The notes below the pieces were generated by a model. That model made no database searches. It saw only the letters and a program-made list of their open reading frames with translations, and was not told where the DNA came from. This document shows, one piece after another, positions 46,811 through 54,049 of a stretch of DNA of 64,000 nt (its first letter is position 1; the number at the start of each line of letters is the position of its first letter). Location of the stretch: positions 10,369 to 74,368 of the forward strand of contig CAZMRW010000010.1 in NCBI GenBank assembly GCA_964568805.1, given 5' to 3'. The translations under genes were made by a program, and so were the position numbers. The DNA comes from CAZMRW01 sp964568805. Lineage in GTDB: Bacteria > Pseudomonadota > Gammaproteobacteria > Methylococcales > Methylomonadaceae.

Positions 46811-47269
46811 TTAGTCGGCAAATAGTTCGGAATCTCTCTTTACTTTTTCCTTGATTTGCTGCTTTAACTCATCAATTTTTTTCTTTTTTTGTGCTACACC
46901 CAGACTATTATCCTGATCCAGCGCATTAATTTTTCGGGAATAGTCATCCAGGCTTCGCGCCAACTTCGCTTGTTTTCTTCGTTCCGCCTCAGTCACTGCT
47001 TTATATTGCGAGTTTGCTTCCTTCAATTTAGCCACCCGGTCATGCAATTCATCCAAGGTGATGTCTTTCTGATTCAAATCCGACAGGAGTTTGTTTTTTT
47101 CAAATGAAAGCTGCTGATTTTGATTTTCAAGATTTACCCTCTCTATTTCCTTGGCTCTTATTCGTTCCTCTATTCTTTTATTATCCTCATGCATTGCCAA
47201 TAAAGCACTTTTGCAGCCGAATAAGGCAAGGAATGGGATGAGTAGACATGCTTTCATTTTTATGGGCAT
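46811..47269 (-). CDS. Putative coiled-coil lipoprotein
   Basis: 152 aa. A lipobox-like LALFGC ends a short hydrophobic signal (Cys19). The remainder is highly charged heptad-like helix (RIRAKEIERVNLENQ, KLKEANSQYKAVTEAERRK, KKKKIDELKQQIKEK). The -2 residue F is unusual for a lipobox. It is probably an envelope spacer or anchor; its position between the eCIS operon and its ATPase suggests, but does not show, a link. GGAG precedes the ATG. Confidence 0.75.
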   Translation of the reverse strand: MPIKMKACLLIPFLALFGCKSALLAMHEDNKRIEERIRAKEIERVNLENQNQQLSFEKNKLLSDLNQKDITLDELHDRVAKLKEANSQYKAVTEAERRKQAKLARSLDDYSRKINALDQDNSLGVAQKKKKIDELKQQIKEKVKRDSELFAD

Positions 47270-47324
47270 TTCTTTCTCCGGCAGTTCAAGTCAGTTTAGA
47301 AAACAACATGAAATCGGCAAAAGA

Positions 47325-47954
47325 CTAAATCCGCTGACTCAACGACGCCAATGCATTGCTGTTTTGTTGCAATTGATCAAGAGTGGTTTTCAATTTCATG
47401 ATTTGGTCATCCAATTCTGCTGAGTGGCTGCTATTGGTATTACGTAATTGCTCTAACTCGCTCAACCTTGATTTAGCGGAGGCTAAACCGGTTTTAACTT
47501 TGTTCTGCTCGTCATAAATTTTTTGCCGCGTTGCGGCAAGTTTATTTTGTTTGCTCGCCTGGTCTTTAGCTTGTGTTTCCAGGGAATAAATTTCTTGATT
47601 AAATTCAGCCAGTTTCGTTTGCAGATGCTGGTTATCCTCTTGCAGTGAGTTATTCATTTTTTTTGCAATATCGATCTGTGCATCAATGTTATTTTCTTTA
47701 CCTTGAAGTTCTTCATGATAATCATCCATATTGTCGGCATACGCATATCCTCCCAGTCCGCCCAGCAAGGCCCCAGCGCCGGCTCCGATTGCCGCACTCT
47801 TCGCATCTCCCCCGGCAAGAAAGCCGATGCCTGCGCCTGCCAATGCACCGAGGCCCGCACCTATCGCCGTCCCCTCTGTTTTAGCTTGCTGACTCTGGTT
47901 AGCGCAAGAAGTCAGCAGCGCTGCATAAATGATGATAATGAGTAATTTTTTCAT
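47325..47954 (-). CDS. Glycine-zipper coiled-coil lipoprotein
   Basis: 209 aa. The lipobox LLTSC at residues 13-17 gives a lipidated Cys followed by Ala (outer-membrane sorting by the usual rule). A glycine-zipper segment (about 28-70: GAGLGALAGAGIGFLAGG, AIGAGAGALLGGLGGY) could insert in a membrane or oligomerise. The last 130 residues are coiled coil. It is 55 bp upstream of the other lipoprotein in the same direction, so they are likely co-expressed. Confidence 0.82.
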   Translation of the reverse strand: MKKLLIIIIYAALLTSCANQSQQAKTEGTAIGAGLGALAGAGIGFLAGGDAKSAAIGAGAGALLGGLGGYAYADNMDDYHEELQGKENNIDAQIDIAKKMNNSLQEDNQHLQTKLAEFNQEIYSLETQAKDQASKQNKLAATRQKIYDEQNKVKTGLASAKSRLSELEQLRNTNSSHSAELDDQIMKLKTTLDQLQQNSNALASLSQRI

Positions 47955-48271
47955 GGCATGTTCTCCTGCACTTAGGTTATTTTTTTATTGTTAAACTCCA
48001 ATGGATATAGACAGTCTCAAAGCTATAAATACGACTTTTTAGAGCATGAAAAAATTGAGTAGTGGCATTGTCTACCATATATTTTTACAGTGTCAAGTTT
48101 CCCTTGACATTGCCCGGAAGCTGGGGTAGTTTTTCTACGTGCGGAAAGAGTGGCAAATATTGATTTATAAGTAAGTCTTCGTTTCCTCTTTACATCCGGA
48201 GCGATAAAAAACTCGAGCAATACGGACTGTACCCAAGGCGTTCCAATCGGTAACTCAATCAGAGGTGGGAT
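47955..48271. promoter_or_regulatory. Divergent regulatory region with a TGTCAAG/CTTGACA inverted repeat
   Basis: 317 bp between the lipoprotein (minus) and ATPase (plus) genes. At 48091-48109 the perfect 7-bp arms TGTCAAG and CTTGACA flank TTTCC, and the right arm contains a consensus -35 TTGACA (48104-48109) for the ATPase direction. The hexamer 17 bp on is TAGTTT, a poor -10. The repeat could be an operator. AGAGGTGGGAT is the ATPase ribosome site. Confidence 0.45.
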
Positions 48272-50473
48272 ATGGATTATTTTGCTAATTCAACAGAACA
48301 TCTTTTCGCCGAGTTAGAGCGCATTGATTTGCTGATTCAAACCCAGGTGGCCAGGGCCAAAAAGATCCATGTTGATGATGAACAGTTCCGTGGTCTTTTT
48401 ATTTCCGAACAGGAACTGGATACTCTGCTGAAACAACCCTTGGGGCAACCCCGTTGGTTTCAGGTCGAAAGCACGGTCGGTCAACCGGAAACGGCACTCA
48501 ATGAATTAAAACAGCATGTGGATCTCTGCAAACGGAACACCCGAGATCAGGGGATCGAATTACGGCTGGATACGCTGCAACAGCTCTTTCAACTCGACTC
48601 CTGCGACATCGACGTCCTGCTGATCTGTCTGGCGATTGAACTGGACCTCCGCTATGAAAGGCTTTACGCCTACCTTCAGGATGATGTCACCAAAAAGAAA
48701 CCGAACGTCGATCTGGTGCTCAACTTACTGCAACTGAATACTGCTGTAAAAATAAATGGCTTGCAGCGTTTTTATGGCGATGCGCCGCTGTTACGCAATA
48801 ACCTGATTGCGTTTTCCAACGATCCGGCTTATCCGGATCAACCCTTACTGGCTAAATCCCTGAAATTAACCCCTCGTATCATGCAGTACCTGCTCGGATC
48901 GAATGCCGTGGATGACAGAATTCGTTCTGCAGTGACTCTAGCGAGGATAAAGCCGTCGTACTGCCCGGACGAGTATCAACTTGACCAAAGCCTCATGGAT
49001 AGATTTGTCAATTTGTTCAAATCAGGATGGGCTTCCGGCGCCGCCATAATCAATTTAATCGGCTCTTATGCGACAGGAAAGCTGGGAATTGCAGAAACCC
49101 TTTGTCGTGAAGCAGGATTGAAATTGCTGGTTGTCGATCTTGAACAGCTGATTACCGATAAGGACATTTTTCTTGAAAACAAGCTAAGCCTCATTACCCG
49201 GGAAGCCCTGTTACAACGCGCCGCAATTTACTGGAAGGATTTTGACGCACTGCTCGATCACCAATACAAGGCCGTGTTCGATGTATTTGTCCGGGACATC
49301 GGGCTCTTCCCCGGCCTATCGTTTCTGGCGGGCGAAACAGCCTGGCAGCCCCCGAGCGAACTGCGCGCCATACCCTACCTGCAGGTTCAGTTACCCAGGT
49401 CAAGCTTTGCAGACCGAACAAGAATATGGTCGGCATCACTGATAAATGACCTTACCATTCAAACGGATTTGGATATCGTCGCATTGGCGAGCAAGTTTAA
49501 ATTTACCGGCGGACAAATACAGGATGCCGCAGCGACTGCAAGGAATCTTGCACTATGGGAAGATGCAAAGTCCGGACGGATCACCATGAAGCATCTCTAC
49601 GAAGCGTGCCGCCTGCACTCCAATCAGAAGCTGTCGTCACTGGCGCGGAAAATTGCGCCCAAGTACCAATGGCATGATATTGTGTTGCCGCCTGATCGAA
49701 CCGAACAACTGCGGGAAATCTGCAACCACGTGAAATACCGGGATCGCGTTTATAGCGAATGGGGATTTGACCGGAAGCTGTCAATGGGTAAGGGATTGTG
49801 CGTCCTGTTTGCAGGCCCGTCAGGCACGGGCAAAACCATGGCGGCCGACATCATTGCCGGAGAGCTGGGCCTGGACCTTTACAAGATAGACCTGTCGACC
49901 GTCGTCAGCAAATACATCGGCGAGACGGAAAAGAACCTGTCAAAAATTTTCACCGAAGCGGAAACGTCCAATGCCATCCTTTTTTTCGACGAAGCCGATG
50001 CCTTGTTCGGCAAGCGCAGCGAGGTCAAGGATTCCCACGATCGTTACGCCAACATCGAGACCGGTTACCTGCTCCAGCGCATGGAAGAACATGAAGGCGT
50101 GGTCATTCTGGCAAGCAACTTCCGCAAGAACATGGACGAAGCCTTCGTCCGGCGCCTGCATTTCACCGTCGAATTTCCGTTCCCCAACGAAGAGGACCGC
50201 CGCCGAATCTGGGAGGGCGTCTGGCCGGCAGCGGTGCCGCGCGATCCCGGCCTGGATATGCAATTTCTGGCGGGACGATTTCAGGTGACTGGCGGCAACA
50301 TTCGAAATATTGCCCTGTCGGCTGCGTTTCTGGCAGCGGACGATAGCGGAGTCGTCAGTATGCAGCATCTGCTTCGCGCCACTCAACGGGAGTACCAAAA
50401 AATGGGGAAAGTCGTTTCCGAGACTGACTTCAGAGTACAGTCTATTGACTTGATTACGATTGGGAGAGGTTGA
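48272..50473 (+). CDS. Two-module AAA+ ATPase of the injection system (Afp15-like)
   Basis: 733 aa. The C-terminal AAA module is intact: Walker A GPSGTGKT at 515-522, Walker B FFDEADALFG (Asp573) and an ASNFRKNMDEAFVRR sensor/arginine region. The N-terminal module is degenerate, with GSYATGKLG at 264 in place of Walker A and WKDFDALLD in place of Walker B. Afp15/Pvc15 ATPases load cargo or assist assembly of the particle. It is transcribed away from the structural operon and is followed by the effector array, which fits a loading role. Confidence 0.92.
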   Translation: MDYFANSTEHLFAELERIDLLIQTQVARAKKIHVDDEQFRGLFISEQELDTLLKQPLGQPRWFQVESTVGQPETALNELKQHVDLCKRNTRDQGIELRLDTLQQLFQLDSCDIDVLLICLAIELDLRYERLYAYLQDDVTKKKPNVDLVLNLLQLNTAVKINGLQRFYGDAPLLRNNLIAFSNDPAYPDQPLLAKSLKLTPRIMQYLLGSNAVDDRIRSAVTLARIKPSYCPDEYQLDQSLMDRFVNLFKSGWASGAAIINLIGSYATGKLGIAETLCREAGLKLLVVDLEQLITDKDIFLENKLSLITREALLQRAAIYWKDFDALLDHQYKAVFDVFVRDIGLFPGLSFLAGETAWQPPSELRAIPYLQVQLPRSSFADRTRIWSASLINDLTIQTDLDIVALASKFKFTGGQIQDAAATARNLALWEDAKSGRITMKHLYEACRLHSNQKLSSLARKIAPKYQWHDIVLPPDRTEQLREICNHVKYRDRVYSEWGFDRKLSMGKGLCVLFAGPSGTGKTMAADIIAGELGLDLYKIDLSTVVSKYIGETEKNLSKIFTEAETSNAILFFDEADALFGKRSEVKDSHDRYANIETGYLLQRMEEHEGVVILASNFRKNMDEAFVRRLHFTVEFPFPNEEDRRRIWEGVWPAAVPRDPGLDMQFLAGRFQVTGGNIRNIALSAAFLAADDSGVVSMQHLLRATQREYQKMGKVVSETDFRVQSIDLITIGRG

Positions 50474-50600
50474 TTCTACTTTAGCAGATTAATCTGTAAG
50501 CTCGTCATACCCGCCTGGATACCCAAAGGGTACAAGAGCGGCTATCCAGTGCCATGGATGGCGAGCTCAAATTTATCCATGACTGACAAAGTAGAATTAA
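50471..50600. repeat. MITE-like imperfect inverted-repeat element
   Basis: Terminal inverted repeats ATTCTACTTT (50473-50482) and AAAGTAGAAT (50588-50597) extend to 12 of 13 bp. Nested inner arms are AGCTCG(T/C)CAT and TGGATA/TATCCA, so the whole unit can fold into one long hairpin. It starts at the stop codon of the ATPase gene. No coding potential. A matching end occurs at 60689-60712. Confidence 0.6.
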
Positions 50601-50782
50601 TTTGATATGAACGTTTAGGTAAAGAATAGTCACATATTTTTGAATCTACGTTGGGATAAAAGCACAGAATAGATATTAAAAATATTCAGGGAAGAATATG
50701 GCAAGTTAAATTAGATTCAGTTTGCGCAATAATCCATTGGCCGTTTTTATTAAAGTTTAAGGCAATGGATTAAAAAATCACG
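50601..50782. other. Spacer before the first effector
   Basis: With the repeat element and the hairpin around it, this A+T-rich stretch completes a 352-bp gene-free region. It should contain the promoter of effector 1. No clear hexamer pair or ORF was found. Confidence 0.3.
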
Positions 50783-50811
50783 GTGGCTATGATTCAAAAA
50801 ATCATAGCCAC
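50783..50811 (+). promoter_or_regulatory. Perfect 12-bp hairpin immediately before the effector 1 ribosome site
   Basis: Arms GTGGCTATGATT and AATCATAGCCAC around a CAAAA loop. GGGAG and then the ATG (50826) follow within 15 bases. No U-run follows, so translation control, mRNA stabilisation or a protein site is more likely than termination. Confidence 0.55.
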
Positions 50812-50825
50812 GGGAGCTTAAGATT

Positions 50826-53126
50826 ATGCCTTATAAAAAATTGATCGAATCTCCGGAAAGGGCGATACCGCGGATGGTTAATGACCAGTCCAGCCCGGAT
50901 TCCGGCCAGTCATTTCAAAACGGTCTTCATCCCATCCCCCAATTGCAACGGACAATGGGTAACCGCAATATCGCGCAGTTGATTCAAGCCAGGCGGCTTA
51001 CACCGGAAGGCAAGATTACTGGTCTACAGAGAAAGCTGACCGTTGGCGCCGCAGATGATCAATACGAGCAGGAAGCCGATCGCGTGGCGCACCAAGTGAT
51101 GAATACACCGGATGCAGCGGTTGCATCTAACTCGATGCAACGCGTCATATCACCCGAAGAAGACAAGGACAAGACGCTGCAAACCAAGCCGCTGGCTGCC
51201 GCCATTACCCCATTCGTGCAGCGGGACATGGTGAACAATGAGAAACCGGAAGAAGAAGAGAAGCCCGTCCAGGCCAAGTTTTTAACCGGGACGAGCAGAA
51301 AGCCCGTGCAGCGGCAGCCCGAAGAAGATAAAGACAAGATGCTGCAAACCAAGCCGTTGGCTGACACCATTACTCCATTCGTGCAGCGGGACATGGTGAA
51401 CAATGAGAAACCGGAAGAAGAGAAGCCCGTCCAGGCCAAATTTTTAACCGGGACGAGTAGAAAGCCCTTGCAGCGGCAGCCCGAAGAAGATAAGAACAAG
51501 ATGCTGCAAACCAGGCCCATAGCCACCTCTATCGCCCCGTTCGTACAGCGGGAGATGGAAAACAATGAAGAGTGGAAAGAAAAAGAAATGCCTGTTCAGG
51601 CAAGGTTCTTGGCTCGAACGAATCAAGGACCCTTACAGCGACAAGACGAAACAGACGAGCAAGAATTCAAACCGGTTCAGCCCAAATCTTCTGGCTTAAT
51701 GTCCGGAAGCTTCGAGGCGCGAGACGATGTCGAAACCAAGGTGAGTCAAAGCAAAGGGCATGGTTCGCCGTTGCCAGACTCAGTGCGCGCCTATATGGAG
51801 CCGCGGTTTGGCGTGGACTTCAGTCACATACGCGTTCATACCGGAAGCGACGCTATCCAGATGAACCGCGATGTGGGCGCCAAAGCATTCACCCATGGTT
51901 ATGACATTTACTATGGCGCCGATCACAGTCCTGCCAATTTAGAACTGACCGCACACGAGCTCACCCATGTTGTTCAGCAGACAGGATGCCGGCCATTGCA
52001 TATTCATCCCAAACGACTGGACCAGCTGGCAACATCAGGTTCTGAGCGTTCAATGCAGCGAATCTGTTCGGCATGCAGTGCAGACAAGGAAAAAAAAGAG
52101 TCAGATCTCAGGACTTTTTCTCTACAACGTACTATTGGAGATGGGCATGATTTTTTACCCGCCAGTCGATTTACAGGGAATGCAACGCTGGAAGGGGTGT
52201 TTGATAACGAAAGAGTTTTACAAAGTGGAAGTACAGGAGCCCCGGTAACTTTGGTCCAGCAGGCGCTTATTGCCTTAGGTTATGCCCTCCCGCGTTTTGG
52301 GGCGGATGGTGAGTTTGGAGATGAAACGAAAAGAGCGGTTGTCGCCTTCCAGAGAGATGCCGGTCTTAATCCGGACGGCAGAGTTGGTTTTCGAACAATC
52401 GATTTTCTTGACAAAAGAGACAGAGGTGCGGAAGTTGCCCCTCCTGTTCGGCCGGTGGTGGCCAACGCTCCCTTTAATATAGCCAATGCGATTGCCCAGC
52501 CGGGCGCTGCACCTTCAAACGCGCTTGGTGCAGGTGTATGGGGATTGACCTTTCCGGAAAATGTACAAGTTACGATAGATGTTTTCGATAATGGGGGTGT
52601 CTGGCAACCGGTATTGACCGGTGTAACCGGTAACTATTCATTGCAAACCCGATTGCTTCCGGGCGTAAACGAAGTGACAGGACCTGGTGGGAATACCAAT
52701 GCGGGAAATTATTGTGCGCAGATCAATGACTTGAACAGTCTAAACGGTGCCAACTGGTATATGCTTTCCGCCGTTCTTGCGCATGAAAGAATTCATGCAC
52801 GGCAGTTCCGAACAGCGCTCATTCATCCATCGGTAATTACTCCGCTTGAAACCGCCATTGAAGCCATCACAACGCCAGTTACTTTCCTTACGCCGAATGC
52901 GGGAGTTGCCGAGCTTTTCATCAGATTGGATCCTGCGTTTAATGCTGCGCTTAATGCCGCTCAGGCCAATTGGCTTGCACAGATACTGGTCCTGGTAGCT
53001 GGTGATCATACTCCAGGGGGCAGAACTGATACAGAGGAACATGCAATAGTGGATCCAATGAGAAGAAGAATCTGTCAACATGCAAGGGCTAATGGCTGGC
53101 CGGCTTGCCCGCCGCTTTGCCCCTAG
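50826..53126 (+). CDS. eCIS effector 1: leader, eCIS_core, peptidoglycan-binding domain, second HExxH domain
   Basis: 766 aa. Shared leader (about 1-110) with the array motif LIQARRLTPEGKITGLQRKL and YEQEADRVAHQV. Three tandem repeats of about 54 aa (111-273) carry VQR and LQR tripeptides. eCIS_core (DUF4157) domain at about 310-386 with RAYMEPRFGVDFSHIRVHTG and HELTH at 377-381. A PG_binding_1-like domain (about 463-530: LVQQALIALGYALP, FGADGEFGDETKRAVVAFQ) and a C-terminal domain with HERIH at 653-657 and a later EEHAIV that could supply a third zinc ligand. The combination suggests a cell-wall-directed cargo with metallopeptidase activity. Whether the eCIS_core HELTH is catalytic is unknown. 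Confidence 0.9.
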   Translation: MPYKKLIESPERAIPRMVNDQSSPDSGQSFQNGLHPIPQLQRTMGNRNIAQLIQARRLTPEGKITGLQRKLTVGAADDQYEQEADRVAHQVMNTPDAAVASNSMQRVISPEEDKDKTLQTKPLAAAITPFVQRDMVNNEKPEEEEKPVQAKFLTGTSRKPVQRQPEEDKDKMLQTKPLADTITPFVQRDMVNNEKPEEEKPVQAKFLTGTSRKPLQRQPEEDKNKMLQTRPIATSIAPFVQREMENNEEWKEKEMPVQARFLARTNQGPLQRQDETDEQEFKPVQPKSSGLMSGSFEARDDVETKVSQSKGHGSPLPDSVRAYMEPRFGVDFSHIRVHTGSDAIQMNRDVGAKAFTHGYDIYYGADHSPANLELTAHELTHVVQQTGCRPLHIHPKRLDQLATSGSERSMQRICSACSADKEKKESDLRTFSLQRTIGDGHDFLPASRFTGNATLEGVFDNERVLQSGSTGAPVTLVQQALIALGYALPRFGADGEFGDETKRAVVAFQRDAGLNPDGRVGFRTIDFLDKRDRGAEVAPPVRPVVANAPFNIANAIAQPGAAPSNALGAGVWGLTFPENVQVTIDVFDNGGVWQPVLTGVTGNYSLQTRLLPGVNEVTGPGGNTNAGNYCAQINDLNSLNGANWYMLSAVLAHERIHARQFRTALIHPSVITPLETAIEAITTPVTFLTPNAGVAELFIRLDPAFNAALNAAQANWLAQILVLVAGDHTPGGRTDTEEHAIVDPMRRRICQHARANGWPACPPLCP
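51156..51645 (+). repeat. Three tandem 54-55-codon repeats inside effector 1
   Basis: Units begin at 51156, 51321 and 51483, each starting with EEDK and LQTKP or LQTRP and ending in a [VL]QRQ. The first two are nearly identical in DNA and the third has diverged, which points to a recent expansion. Confidence 0.85.
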
Positions 53127-53135
53127 TTTTTGCTG

Positions 53136-53816
53136 ATGAAAAAAACACTTCAGATCGTAAAGCTATTGCTCTTACTAATATTAACGATTCAATTAGCCAG
53201 TGCGGAAAACCTCAACCAGACCAAATTACAAAAAATGAATGAATCAAATACGAAAATCATAAGTTTTTTCGATGTTAATAAAACCGATCATTTGACTAAT
53301 GATATGACTGCGTTTTCGGCGGTGTTAACTATCGCCGAAATACAGTCTGTATCAAATGGCGGGATTGATTTCGGACTCAGTCTGCAATATGAAGGAGCCA
53401 ATAGGATAGAAATTCATAATCCAATATATTTTTTCCAAACTATTCTTTCAGGACGCGACAAGACGCAGCTATTTAATGGCGGAAAACCACCGATTCCTTT
53501 GATTAACCGCAAAGGCCCCATAAACGAAGCCACTGATTTTAATTTCAATATCCTAGCGATAAAAAAAAACGGGGATAGCCTGAATATCCATGAACAGATC
53601 AATTTACCATCTATTCCTTTTCAAAAAGGAGATGAGCAAAGTTATTATTTACAAATCTCGAAATATTTGAATCAACAAACCAAACAGCTTGAAGATATAC
53701 CGCAAGGAATATATCACCTGGAAATACTTTTCTCGATCATTGGCGCCGATTCAACCGAGGGCGATCTCCAAAATCGAACCCTAAAAGTCCAGGATATTTC
53801 GGTTTCGTTTAGATGA
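53136..53816 (+). CDS. Secreted protein after effector 1 (candidate periplasmic immunity or partner)
   Basis: 226 aa. A clear signal peptide (MKKTLQIVKLLLLLILT with a cleavage-like LASA-EN). The mature part has no recognised domain: beta-rich segments such as AVLTIAEIQSVSNGGIDFG, LQYEGANRIEIHNPIYFF and IPQGIYHLEILFSIIG. The start is taken at the ATG at 53136 because the signal peptide begins there; a TTG two codons earlier is possible. It begins 9 bp after the effector stop in the same direction. An immunity role is inferred from position only. Confidence 0.75.
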   Translation: MKKTLQIVKLLLLLILTIQLASAENLNQTKLQKMNESNTKIISFFDVNKTDHLTNDMTAFSAVLTIAEIQSVSNGGIDFGLSLQYEGANRIEIHNPIYFFQTILSGRDKTQLFNGGKPPIPLINRKGPINEATDFNFNILAIKKNGDSLNIHEQINLPSIPFQKGDEQSYYLQISKYLNQQTKQLEDIPQGIYHLEILFSIIGADSTEGDLQNRTLKVQDISVSFR

Positions 53817-53977
53817 AGAATAAGGGCCCGAGGATGTATTTAGGTATTAACTCCTTCGTTCGATATACTCCCCATGTCCATGCGTTAAGTTTAGTAAATA
53901 TAACCTTTAGCCGTGTAATAGTCTGTTGACGAATCGATGGGATCAGGCCAGGTTAATTTTAGGTGTTAGACGATCTA

Positions 53978-54049
53978 TTTGATTTCTAATAAATCAATGA
54001 AATTAGGAGACTATTTCTCAATAGAATATTGTTATAAGGGCTGACATTT
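53978..54049 (+). promoter_or_regulatory. Conserved 5' leader, effector 2 copy
   Basis: About 70 bp ending at the effector 2 ATG. It shares with the copies before effectors 3 and 4 the blocks AATCAATGRRAATAG-like, TTTCTCAA and ATAAGGG(C/T)TGACAT. It may hold a common promoter or untranslated control element. Confidence 0.5.

Noticed and set aside
46732..46854. 40-codon plus-strand frame behind a perfect AGGAGG
   Set aside because: Runs antisense into the lipoprotein gene and the peptide has no protein-like pattern; the ribosome-site match may be chance.
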